Shown here in pieces: positions 1-7,153 of a stretch of DNA of 17,444 nt (position 1 is the stretch's first letter; the number at the start of each line of letters is the position of its first letter). The DNA is taken from NCBI GenBank assembly GCA_016712415.1, contig JADJRC010000038.1:1-17444 (forward strand), given 5' to 3'. The notes under the pieces are model-generated. The model worked only from the letters and a program-made list of their open reading frames with translations, made no database searches and was not told where the DNA came from. The stretch comes from Lewinellaceae bacterium. Lineage in GTDB: Bacteria; Bacteroidota; Bacteroidia; Chitinophagales; Saprospiraceae. The position numbers and the translations under genes are program-made.

Positions 1-20
1 CCCAATGAACAAAGCGTGTC

Positions 21-206
21 TTATTGCGGGCCTGGATCAGGCCGGAATGGCCCCGGCATGAACTGGTACTTTTCTTCCCAGTTTTCATGATCGGCGTGCG
101 AAACTTCCTTCAGGCGGCTTTTCATGCCGCCAATGCGCTGCACCTCCGGGTGCCACTGGTACAGCGCCCGCCGATCCGCGCTTTTCAAATATTCCTGAAA
201 GGTCAT
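21..206 (-). CDS. Small soluble hypothetical protein
   Basis: 61 aa, ATG 206, stop 23-21. Charged and aromatic (FQEYLKSADRRALYQWHPEVQRIGG, SHADHENWEEKYQFM) with a proline-rich end (PGPFRPDPGPQ). No signal peptide or membrane segment. It is not recognised; by position it belongs to the late/lysis end of the operon. The last 20 bases of the window hold no start codon for a following gene. Confidence 0.55.
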   Translation of the reverse strand: MTFQEYLKSADRRALYQWHPEVQRIGGMKSRLKEVSHADHENWEEKYQFMPGPFRPDPGPQ

Positions 207-216
207 GGTTTTCGTT

Positions 217-375
217 TTAGAAGATTAAACGATACGCCAGCGCCGATATAATCAGCCCGGCAATTATTGCATCTACCCTGTCTTTGTTCTCCCCGTACCA
301 ATCGGCTACTTGTCCACAGCCTCGCTCTTTACGTTTCCCCCGCCGACCAGCGCGGTAAGGGTGAGCGATACCCAT
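217..375 (-). CDS. Possible overlapping membrane peptide, start uncertain
   Basis: A 52-codon frame from ATG 375 to TAA 219-217, in a different frame from the holin-like gene whose end it overlaps. The last ~28 residues (DWYGENKDRVDAIIAGLIISA, then LAYRLIF) read as a genuine hydrophilic-then-membrane segment, but the first ~24 (MGIAHPYRAGRRGKRKERG) read as a shadow of the holin frame. Either the holin is extended by a -1 shift near its stop, or a separate gene starts at 375, or it is chance. It covers the only real gap between the holin and the next gene. Confidence 0.3.
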   Translation of the reverse strand: MGIAHPYRAGRRGKRKERGCGQVADWYGENKDRVDAIIAGLIISALAYRLIF

Positions 376-545
376 TTGACCACCTCGCCCAGGATTCCGT
401 CCAGGTGGATAAGCCCCAGGACATCGCCTTGCATGGCGGTTGCGGTAACGGTGGAGAGAACGAGCAGCACAACGGCTGCAAGCGTCGGGTTTTTCACCCG
501 GAATGTCTCGAACAGAGACGCGATAAACTGCGTAATAGCGTTCAT
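306..545 (-). CDS. Holin-like small membrane protein
   Basis: 79 aa with two predicted membrane segments: about 22-40 (TLAAVVLLVLSTVTATAMQG) and 52-70 (LGEVVKWVSLTLTALVGGG), separated by a short polar loop, with a charged C-terminus (NVKSEAVDK). The size, two-segment layout and location after the tail genes suggest a holin, which would form pores to release an endolysin; no endolysin is in the window. It starts 15 bases after the previous stop. The C-terminus might be extended by a frameshift (see the 375-217 entry). Confidence 0.5.
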   Translation of the reverse strand: MNAITQFIASLFETFRVKNPTLAAVVLLVLSTVTATAMQGDVLGLIHLDGILGEVVKWVSLTLTALVGGGNVKSEAVDK

Positions 546-560
546 TTTCTGTATGTTTGA

Positions 561-884
561 TTAACGTTTACGATTCTTCAAAACCGCCACCTCGGCGGAC
601 AGCGCCGCCACGCGGATAGACAGTTCTTCCCGCGCCTTGTTACAGGCTGCCAATTCGGTGCGGTATTCGTTGCGGACGTCGGATAGTTCGGCCTTTAGTT
701 CCATCTTAAACTCATGCCGCGATGTGTCGGCCTCGCGCAGCAGATGCACGATGGCGAACGTCTCGCCGATGCAAGCACCAACGAGCAGCAGGATCAAAAG
801 CCCTTTTTTTGCCGCCGTCTGGAAAACGGATGTTATCCAGGCCGAAACCCCCTTTACAAAAGCGTCCATAATTTCCTGTTGCAT
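561..884 (-). CDS. Membrane-anchored coiled-coil protein, spanin-like candidate
   Basis: 107 aa. A short amphipathic N-terminus (1-26), one strong membrane helix (KKGLLILLLVGACIGETFAIVHLL, about 26-50), then a long charged coiled coil (53-107: TSRHEFKMELKAELSDV...SAEVAVLKNRKR). This is the layout of an inner-membrane spanin (single membrane helix then periplasmic coiled coil), which would act with a lipoprotein to fuse the membranes at lysis. The neighbouring lipoprotein supports but does not prove this. Met6 is an alternative start. The gap to the preceding gene contains the hairpin at 891-913. Confidence 0.5.
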   Translation of the reverse strand: MQQEIMDAFVKGVSAWITSVFQTAAKKGLLILLLVGACIGETFAIVHLLREADTSRHEFKMELKAELSDVRNEYRTELAACNKAREELSIRVAALSAEVAVLKNRKR

Positions 885-890
885 GGCGCG

Positions 891-913
891 TTTTAGCCCC
901 TATAAGGCTAAAA
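891..913 (-). promoter_or_regulatory. Hairpin upstream of the coiled-coil gene start
   Basis: On the plus strand TTTTAGCC (891-898) and GGCTAAAA (906-913) are perfect inverted repeats with a 7-nt loop (CCTATAA). The hairpin ends six bases before the ATG at 884 on the minus strand. No T-run follows, so it does not look like an intrinsic terminator; it may limit translation start or mRNA decay. Confidence 0.5.
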
Positions 914-932
914 ACGTGCCTAAATTGTTGAT

Positions 933-1271
933 TTACCGCTTTTTAGGCATCTGGTTCTTCAGCGTGAAGCCAAGCGCGGCCCCGCCGAGCCCCACCCCCA
1001 AATCGATAAGGTGGAACTTAACGGGCCGCTGTGGCCATGCGCCTATCGACACGGCAGCCCCAAAAAACATGCCCTGCTGCACTATCCGCCCTTTTGTCGA
1101 TCCCGTGTACATTACGCCTCCGATAAGGCCGAGCATACCAGGCAGGATCGCCCGCCCGACTTCGTACTTTGGAATGTAGACAGGTGCCGCGCCGGTGCGG
1201 GGATTGACCCGCGTAATATGCGGCGAGCAGGAGCAGGCAAAGAGCAGCAGGGTGAAGAGCAGGTGTTTCAT
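933..1271 (-). CDS. Predicted lipoprotein with Gly-rich membrane segments
   Basis: 112 aa. The N-terminus MKHLLFTLLLFACSC is a lipoprotein signal with the likely modified cysteine at 13 (LFAC), less likely 15. After a short polar part (HITRVNPRTGAAPVYIPKYEVGR) come three Gly-rich hydrophobic segments (ILPGMLGLIGGVMYTG, GMFFGAAVSIGAWP, LIDLGVGLGGAALGFTL), glycine-zipper-like, and a basic end. It sits in the tail-to-lysis boundary next to a membrane/coiled-coil protein. Candidate roles: outer-membrane part of a lysis (spanin-like) pair, or superinfection exclusion. Neither is proven. Confidence 0.6.
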   Translation of the reverse strand: MKHLLFTLLLFACSCSPHITRVNPRTGAAPVYIPKYEVGRAILPGMLGLIGGVMYTGSTKGRIVQQGMFFGAAVSIGAWPQRPVKFHLIDLGVGLGGAALGFTLKNQMPKKR

Positions 1272-1546
1272 TTTTTACCAAAAACCTTTTGGAATAGGGT
1301 CAGTTTTGGTGCCTGTTTTTCCGCATCAACCTGCGCGTGGATTGGGCCGGTTTTGGCCGGGTGCCCTCCTTGAATAACCTTGTCCTGGATCGCTACCGGA
1401 ATAACGTAGCGGGCTTTATTCACAATGTTTTGTAGATACACGTTTGCGAATTGGTCGCCGTCTTCGTGGTATGGGGTTGCGTGTTCGACAACGCATGGCG
1501 CGTTAATGTCGATAAGGGTTACTTTGTCGCCTTTTTTGTATTTCAT
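1268..1546 (-). CDS. Small KOW/SH3-like protein, unknown
   Basis: 92 aa, starting in an ATGA overlap with the secreted-protein gene and ending in an ATGA overlap with the lipoprotein gene. The start MKYKKGDKVTLIDINAPCVV looks like a KOW/SH3 barrel strand, followed by NVYLQNIVNKARYVIPV and a basic tail ending KLTLFQKVFGKK. No function assigned; it has no signal peptide, in contrast to its neighbours. Confidence 0.65.
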   Translation of the reverse strand: MKYKKGDKVTLIDINAPCVVEHATPYHEDGDQFANVYLQNIVNKARYVIPVAIQDKVIQGGHPAKTGPIHAQVDAEKQAPKLTLFQKVFGKK

Positions 1547-2280
1547 AATTTTCTGTTTTTACGTTTTTTTGTTGTTTTGGCCGGGGGTAGTTTTTCGCTT
1601 TTGGTTTCTGGTATCGCTTCAGGTTCAGGCGGCGGGCCGATCGCTGATCGGTTCGCCGGGCCTCCCGGCCTGCGCAACGTTATGCGGTTGTCCACCGTCT
1701 TGTAGTTCCCGCTTTCGGTGCGGTATAGGTCGATGGCGTCGCCCGTGCCCAGGTAATTAACCAGGTGTATAACCGCCCCAAATAACCACGCATTACGCGC
1801 CGCCTGGCCGTCTACCGTGTAGCGTAACTGTCCATTGGCGTTGACATTAAACAACACCCCGGCCACGGTCGCTGCGCCTGACCCCCGTGTGCGCAGTGTC
1901 CAACCGTCTTCCAGCAGTGGCGCGCCAAGCCGGGCAGATATACTGTCGAGGACGTCCCGCCCGGTCGCGTCGAATATGGCTGTGTTGTCCTTGTTCAGTT
2001 CCGTTATCTTTTTCGGGAACGTAACAATATAACGGGCGTCCGTCGCCATCTGCTCAGCCAGCCCCGTGAATCGGGAGTAAGCCGCGTCGAACAGCGTCGA
2101 GGTGTCGCCCAGTAGCGTTTTGGTGTGCAGTTCTTCGCCGTTGGAGTAGATAACATCGCGCATTTCGTAGTACAGCCCTCCGGCGTTTACGATGCTCGAC
2201 GTGTCGGAGAGCGTGTATTTTTGCTGGCCCTGTGCAGATAGGCTGCACAGGAAAAGCAGTATGAAGATAAGTTGTTTCAT
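1543..2280 (-). CDS. Secreted protein of unknown function
   Basis: 245 aa, 14 bases after the fibre stop with an A-rich leader. Residues 1-19 (MKQLIFILLFLCSLSAQGQ) are a Sec signal; cleavage probably after A16 or G18. The mature part is mostly polar beta/alpha with ADARYIVTFPKKI, RTRGSGAATVAGVLFN and NAWLFGAVIHLVNYLGTGD, followed by DLYRTESGNYKTVDNRI. The C-terminal ~40 residues are Pro-rich then very basic (PPPEPEAIPETKSEKLP...KKRKNRKL). No family recognised. Position next to the fibre suggests a fibre accessory or tip protein, or a secreted host-modifying protein. Confidence 0.7.
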   Translation of the reverse strand: MKQLIFILLFLCSLSAQGQQKYTLSDTSSIVNAGGLYYEMRDVIYSNGEELHTKTLLGDTSTLFDAAYSRFTGLAEQMATDARYIVTFPKKITELNKDNTAIFDATGRDVLDSISARLGAPLLEDGWTLRTRGSGAATVAGVLFNVNANGQLRYTVDGQAARNAWLFGAVIHLVNYLGTGDAIDLYRTESGNYKTVDNRITLRRPGGPANRSAIGPPPEPEAIPETKSEKLPPAKTTKKRKNRKL

Positions 2281-2294
2281 ATTTTTCTGAAAGT

Positions 2295-4649
2295 TTAGTT
2301 ATGCCTTAATTCGATTTCGACAAACAGCCCCTTGGACGCCGTCGCGCCAACCCCGGTGATGTCGAATGTGAAAATATCGTCGGTGGCGATGGCTGTGTCT
2401 AGTGTGATAGTATGTGTTGCGCTGCTGATCGTCTGTGAAGACAGCCCGACACCGCCTTTTTCAATCTCCACCACATTGCCCGTCGTGCTTCCAATCGAGG
2501 AAACACCTACATAGACTTTCGACACCTTCCAGCCGTTAAACCGGGATGATACAGTCCAAAACGCTTTTGTGCGGCCCGTTGTCCAGTCTGTGTCGTAGTC
2601 TATCGCCTGTAACTGCACCATGTGCGGCAGTATCGGGAACCGGCGCTCCCCGGCCCCGATGGTCAGGTATGCGGTGTTGCCGTCGCCGTCTTCGTAGTGC
2701 AGTTCGCCGTCGTTTGTGTTGTCTGTGGTTTCCCAGGATCGTATGTCTACTGCGTCGGCCCTGACTTGCCCGTTTACGTTCAGGGCTTCGTTGAAGCCGT
2801 CGTTTGCGATGGCCACCTTGCCGTCGTCCCGAACAACAAGTACGTCCGTACCGTCGCTTTTCTCAAAAATGCCGCTGTATGTGCTGGATGTTGTACCCGT
2901 ACCGCGAACCAGCAGTTTCGACGTTGTGGCGTCGGTGCCGATGGCAAAAGAGCCGTTGGTGTAACTACGGGCGTTATTGTTGTTGTAAAGGAAGTACGTC
3001 AGGGTCGCTCCAGAGGGTATCGTATTCTGATAAATGCCGTAGTAATTTGTTATTACACCAGAGGAGGATGCCGTGCCCCGCAGTTCTATACCATACGCGT
3101 TTGCGACTACTACGCCCGACCCGCTAGCGGTATTGCTTAGCGATATACCATACTGTGTATTACCAGTGCCTTTTGTATGCGACAACGACTGGTTTATCCC
3201 CCTTAGGTTTACAGCGTTCGATCCTCCTACCACAATGCAACTTCCGTTGTTCCACCGGCCGGAGGCGGAGTTCTCCGCCAAATCTACTTGTAGCCCGGTT
3301 CCTGTATGCGAATCGAACGCATCCGACGTCTTAAAACATTGGAACCTTGCCGTTGTCCGAACAGAAAGGTTGCCGGTTGTGGTGTTTTCGTCGATCCTTG
3401 CAAATAGCCCATACAGTTGGGACACGTTTGCACTAGTGTTTGTATTCCCGGTTACCATATTATAGGAAATCCCCGCTGTACTTCCGGATGTAGATTGCGA
3501 AAAACGCATACCGGCATAGGTTTGTGACGTTACCGTACCATCGTTAGAAAATGTCGGCGCAAAATTGAATACGTTGTGGGACAATGAGTTAGCGGTACTG
3601 GTTACTGTCCCGGAAGCATTAAAAAAATTCTGGGACGATGTATATGTGCCAGCGATATTCATGGAGCTTTTACCTGTTATCGACAGTGTAGTGCCATCGA
3701 ACGTCAGGTTTCCGCTGCTTTGTAGCGCAGAGGTGCCATTTCCGTATGGTATGCGGTTTACAGTAAGTGTAGAAAGTCCCGTGCCCCCGTTGGCAACCGG
3801 CAGCGTCCCCGTAACCCCGTCGGACATATTCACCTGCGCCCATGCGGGGTTGTTGCTCGTTCCTGTGTTGCTCAGGTACCGGGTTGCCGTTGTGCTTTTG
3901 GATAATAGAGAAAGCGTATTCGATGCGCTGCCGTAAACAATGTCGCCCTGCGCCGCTGTTGTAAGTCCGGTGCCGCCGCTGGTAACAGGCAGCGTGCCGG
4001 AGACGTGTGTTGTAAGTCCTATTTTCCCGTAGGACGGCGCTACGCCAACACCGCCGGAAATAAGGGCGTTGCCCGTCGCTACGTCGGCCAACTTGGAAAG
4101 CGTGGTTGCTCCGGATGCGTACAATATATCCCCTGTTGCATAGGACGCATTTCCCGTGCCGCCATTCGCCGCTGGCAGAGTGCCTGTTACGCCGCTGGTT
4201 AGGTCTATCGCGGGAAGGTCGGCGGCGACAATAGCCCGCATTGCGGGTTTTGCAAAAGCCGACGGCGTGCCGGAAGATGCGAAAAACAGGTTAGACGCGG
4301 TTAGACCGTATTCCTGCCAGCCATTTGTGCTGTCCCAGTACAGGCCGTTGCCGTGTGCGCTTCCGCTGTATTCCTCCCATGCAGAACCATTCCAGGTAAG
4401 TATCTGCCCGTCGTGCGTTCCGGTTGGTAGGGTAAGCCCGCCGGATATTGCCTCATATACCGCCGCAGCGGTCGGCGCTTGCCTGTCTGTGCTCCCGCTG
4501 TGAATGGTGTCGGTTATCGAGGTAAAATACATCGAAGTGTCTACCCCGATGCGCAACATTTCGCGGGCGATAATCCGCGCCATGTTGGAGGTCTGCGCGC
4601 TGGCAAACAGCGGGAGACAAACCAGAAATATTACAACTATTCTTTTCAT
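2295..4649 (-). CDS. Tail fibre with signal-peptide-like N-terminus
   Basis: 784 aa, starting in an ATGA overlap with the tail-tip gene. Residues 1-18 are MKRIVVIFLVCLPLFASA, a classic Sec signal with possible cleavage A18|Q. A short helical part follows (ARIIAREMLRIGV), then about three tandem copies of ~62 aa built on V(T/S)GTLPxxxGGTG (154-166, 216-228, 279-291), then long Ser/Thr/Asn/Gly-rich beta repeats with conserved N-S-S/T-G strands. The C-terminal ~150 aa (after SWETTDNTNDGELHY, WTTGRTKAFWTVS) form a more compact beta domain, a candidate receptor-binding tip. No S74-type chaperone motif was seen. Host-range determinant by inference. It is notable that a virion fibre begins with an export signal. 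Confidence 0.8.
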   Translation of the reverse strand: MKRIVVIFLVCLPLFASAQTSNMARIIAREMLRIGVDTSMYFTSITDTIHSGSTDRQAPTAAAVYEAISGGLTLPTGTHDGQILTWNGSAWEEYSGSAHGNGLYWDSTNGWQEYGLTASNLFFASSGTPSAFAKPAMRAIVAADLPAIDLTSGVTGTLPAANGGTGNASYATGDILYASGATTLSKLADVATGNALISGGVGVAPSYGKIGLTTHVSGTLPVTSGGTGLTTAAQGDIVYGSASNTLSLLSKSTTATRYLSNTGTSNNPAWAQVNMSDGVTGTLPVANGGTGLSTLTVNRIPYGNGTSALQSSGNLTFDGTTLSITGKSSMNIAGTYTSSQNFFNASGTVTSTANSLSHNVFNFAPTFSNDGTVTSQTYAGMRFSQSTSGSTAGISYNMVTGNTNTSANVSQLYGLFARIDENTTTGNLSVRTTARFQCFKTSDAFDSHTGTGLQVDLAENSASGRWNNGSCIVVGGSNAVNLRGINQSLSHTKGTGNTQYGISLSNTASGSGVVVANAYGIELRGTASSSGVITNYYGIYQNTIPSGATLTYFLYNNNNARSYTNGSFAIGTDATTSKLLVRGTGTTSSTYSGIFEKSDGTDVLVVRDDGKVAIANDGFNEALNVNGQVRADAVDIRSWETTDNTNDGELHYEDGDGNTAYLTIGAGERRFPILPHMVQLQAIDYDTDWTTGRTKAFWTVSSRFNGWKVSKVYVGVSSIGSTTGNVVEIEKGGVGLSSQTISSATHTITLDTAIATDDIFTFDITGVGATASKGLFVEIELRHN
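3663..4190 (-). repeat. Coding tandem repeats in the fibre, ~62-aa period
   Basis: Copies start at residues 154, 216 and 279 (minus-strand 4190, 4004 and 3815), spacing 62 and 63 residues. Each begins V-T/S-G-T-L-P-x-x-x-G-G-T-G and, in the first two, continues with T/A-x-G-D-I-L/V-Y-x-S and a T-L-S-x-L segment. The third copy is diverged and partial. DNA identity is low, so the repeat is old at the nucleotide level and conserved at protein level. Confidence 0.85.
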
Positions 4650-7153
4650 GCTACCTTTAGTTTTACGGTCAGGCTGCCGGTGAAGCCTGTAAAATAAATT
4701 GTTGTCGCGGTAGAAAAGTACCGCATCACCTGGTTTACATACCCGGAAGTGTCAAAGTTGGCGTAGTCCATTATTTCAGACCCGCCGTTGGTCGTGCCGA
4801 CAATCAGCACGCCGCTACTGCTTCCATGTATCGCGGTGAAGTATTCCAGCACCTTTCCAGCCGGTACGCCTACACTGTTCGACCCTGTGGTTATAGTATT
4901 GGTTATTACCGAAACACCTGCCCCAGTGCCGGACAGCGTGCTTTTTATTATGTACGACCCGATTGGGTAGTCATCGGACAGCGAACCAGATACGTCTATC
5001 GACGTTGCGCCCGCTGCGCTTGTAGACGTAACCGTAAGGACATCGAACGTCCCGCTCATCGGGTTCACAATGGTAAGAGAATCGCCTACGCCAAAATCCC
5101 CGGAAGACAGTGTTCCAACCGGGATAGACGTAACCGATCCGGCCGCTTTTTCCGCTGTTGTGGACGTGGAGGCCACCGGCAGTAAAACCGTACTTGACGG
5201 ATTGCCAACAAGTTCCGGAAGTGTTCCGGAGCCGGACGATGCGCTTTTGATAGTGGTCAGGTGTTGCCCTGGCAACCACGGGTCTTTTATGGTCTTTTTG
5301 ACCTTCGTGGTTGAATAGCCCGTCCCGTAGTTCGTCTCGAACCATACGCCGTCTATTTCGTTGCGCAGGCAGTTGTGGCGGGCCTGGAGCATTAACCATG
5401 TGTTCGTCCCGTCATTGAACCTGCGCCACGCCGTGAAGTCGCCGTAGAACGTGCCAATATGTTTCAGTATCGGCACCAACTGCCCGCCAACAATCGTCTC
5501 GGAAAGCAGTTCGCCTATGTGCATGGAAGGCGTGTCCGATCCGGCCCCCCACACATCAGCGTCGGTGAGCGATATGGAAGATGTGCCGATCTTCAACTTG
5601 CCTATCGTGTTCGGGTTTTCCCCGTCCCCTAACAGCGTTTCGACCTCGTAAACCGCCGTATTTGTCGCATCGTCGTTTAGCGAGGTGTAGTTAATCAAGT
5701 CTTCGTTTAGCGACGGGTGGCCATAGGAGTATATCTCTAACCACGGGTTGTTAAGCGTCCATGTGATTGTAAAATCGCCGGTAAACACGCTGTCGCCGTT
5801 GTACTTCTTAATGTTTACCAGTTCAATCTCAAACGCGACGTTCGACCCGTTGGCGATTAGCGGCGGCGTGGTGTAGGATACGGGAAAGTTGTACGTCGCC
5901 GTGCTGCCGATGGCGGGCGTCGGCCATGTCGGAACGGCAAGAGAAATGGCGGTCGATCCGCTGTCCGTCTCCCATGTGGATGGGAAGTAATTTACGCTGA
6001 AATTCTGGATTTGGTATTGCCTCAGCACCGCCTTTCCGCCAATAACAATCCGTATTTCAAACACAAATATCAACTGGTCGGTGGTGTTGCCGGTGTAGGC
6101 GTCGTTCGTGTACGTTATTTGCAACCCCCCGGTCAGGTTCATGACCGCCGCCCCGCCGTTATAGTTTACGGGTTTGGATATGGTCTGCGTGCCGTCGGTG
6201 TCGTTGAACGAATACCCGGCAAGGTAGTTTTGGCGGGTGTAGGTTAGGAATTTGACGCGTGCAAGTTGCAGCGGCGGGAAAAACTCCCGGCTACCGCCCG
6301 CCATGCGTGACCCGGACACGGTTTGATCTACCGTGTTTGCGGTTGTGTAGGTTGCGGTAACGAGCACCGTGCCGTCCCTGGAATACCTGCGCCCGTAGAA
6401 ACTATCCGAACTACGAACGCTGATCTGCTCCACCCAATACATCCCGTCGTTATAGGTAATGCGTGCGCCGAACGTTTTTAGGATGTTTTCCAACACCTCG
6501 TAGCAACTGCGGTGTTTCTTGTCTGTGCTATCGTTGTCGTATATGTAGAACGTAGCGTGGTCTGCCCATGTGAGATATAGCGGGTCGGCGTCGGTTGTTT
6601 TCGTCATGCTGTCTTCCCACCAATCCAGGGCGGTAAGCAGCAGCGGTTCTGTGCTTGCGTCGTAATGCGTCGTAATGTGCGACAACTTGTTCAGGCAGTT
6701 CAGGATATGCGAAACAAGACGGGCGTCGCCGGTGTAGGAGTTCGACCCGTTTTTGTATTCGACATCCTTTAGCGCGCCGATCCCGTCCGTTGCCGATATG
6801 TCGAAGTTGTACGGGTAATATTTGTCTTCGTACCGACCGACGTCGGCCAGGATAACGCCACACCAATACAGGGAGCCATTGCGCTCTACGCGCACGGTAA
6901 ACCGGCCTTCCGCCGCCGCCGCCATGTCGTCGATCAGCGCCTCCGTTGTAGCCCCGGCAATAATCATCGAAAAATTACACTCTGTCGGCATCAGCGGATC
7001 GTGCCGCTCGCTGCCTCCTTTATAGTCGATTATAAGGCTATGCTCTGCAATGTCGAACGCTACCGGCGTGTCCGAAAACGCCGAATCCCATATCTCGATA
7101 ACGAACTCATCTTCGTTAAAGGCGGGGACAGTGCAGGTGTAGCGAACAGCCAT
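4646..7153 (-). CDS. Large tail-tip / baseplate protein (Dit/Tal-like, inferred)
   Basis: 835 aa directly after the tape measure, the slot of distal-tail and tail-associated (hub) proteins. The first ~190 residues are beta-rich with a conserved-looking SERHDPLMPTECNFSMIIAGATTEALIDDM region and RFTVRVERNGSLYWCGVIL, resembling tail-tip subdomains. The middle is long beta-rich and Thr/Asn-rich with aromatic residues. Near 668-737 there is a beta repeat seen in many phage proteins (SVTSIPV...GDSLTIV...GATSIDV). No enzyme motif is visible. I name it by position and composition; one polypeptide probably covers both Dit and Tal roles. Starts on a TAATG overlap and ends on an ATGA overlap. Confidence 0.7.
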   Translation of the reverse strand: MAVRYTCTVPAFNEDEFVIEIWDSAFSDTPVAFDIAEHSLIIDYKGGSERHDPLMPTECNFSMIIAGATTEALIDDMAAAAEGRFTVRVERNGSLYWCGVILADVGRYEDKYYPYNFDISATDGIGALKDVEYKNGSNSYTGDARLVSHILNCLNKLSHITTHYDASTEPLLLTALDWWEDSMTKTTDADPLYLTWADHATFYIYDNDSTDKKHRSCYEVLENILKTFGARITYNDGMYWVEQISVRSSDSFYGRRYSRDGTVLVTATYTTANTVDQTVSGSRMAGGSREFFPPLQLARVKFLTYTRQNYLAGYSFNDTDGTQTISKPVNYNGGAAVMNLTGGLQITYTNDAYTGNTTDQLIFVFEIRIVIGGKAVLRQYQIQNFSVNYFPSTWETDSGSTAISLAVPTWPTPAIGSTATYNFPVSYTTPPLIANGSNVAFEIELVNIKKYNGDSVFTGDFTITWTLNNPWLEIYSYGHPSLNEDLINYTSLNDDATNTAVYEVETLLGDGENPNTIGKLKIGTSSISLTDADVWGAGSDTPSMHIGELLSETIVGGQLVPILKHIGTFYGDFTAWRRFNDGTNTWLMLQARHNCLRNEIDGVWFETNYGTGYSTTKVKKTIKDPWLPGQHLTTIKSASSGSGTLPELVGNPSSTVLLPVASTSTTAEKAAGSVTSIPVGTLSSGDFGVGDSLTIVNPMSGTFDVLTVTSTSAAGATSIDVSGSLSDDYPIGSYIIKSTLSGTGAGVSVITNTITTGSNSVGVPAGKVLEYFTAIHGSSSGVLIVGTTNGGSEIMDYANFDTSGYVNQVMRYFSTATTIYFTGFTGSLTVKLKVA

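Noticed and set aside
637..1179. 180-codon plus-strand ORF
   Set aside because: Antisense to the lipoprotein and coiled-coil genes, which have clear signal and membrane features.
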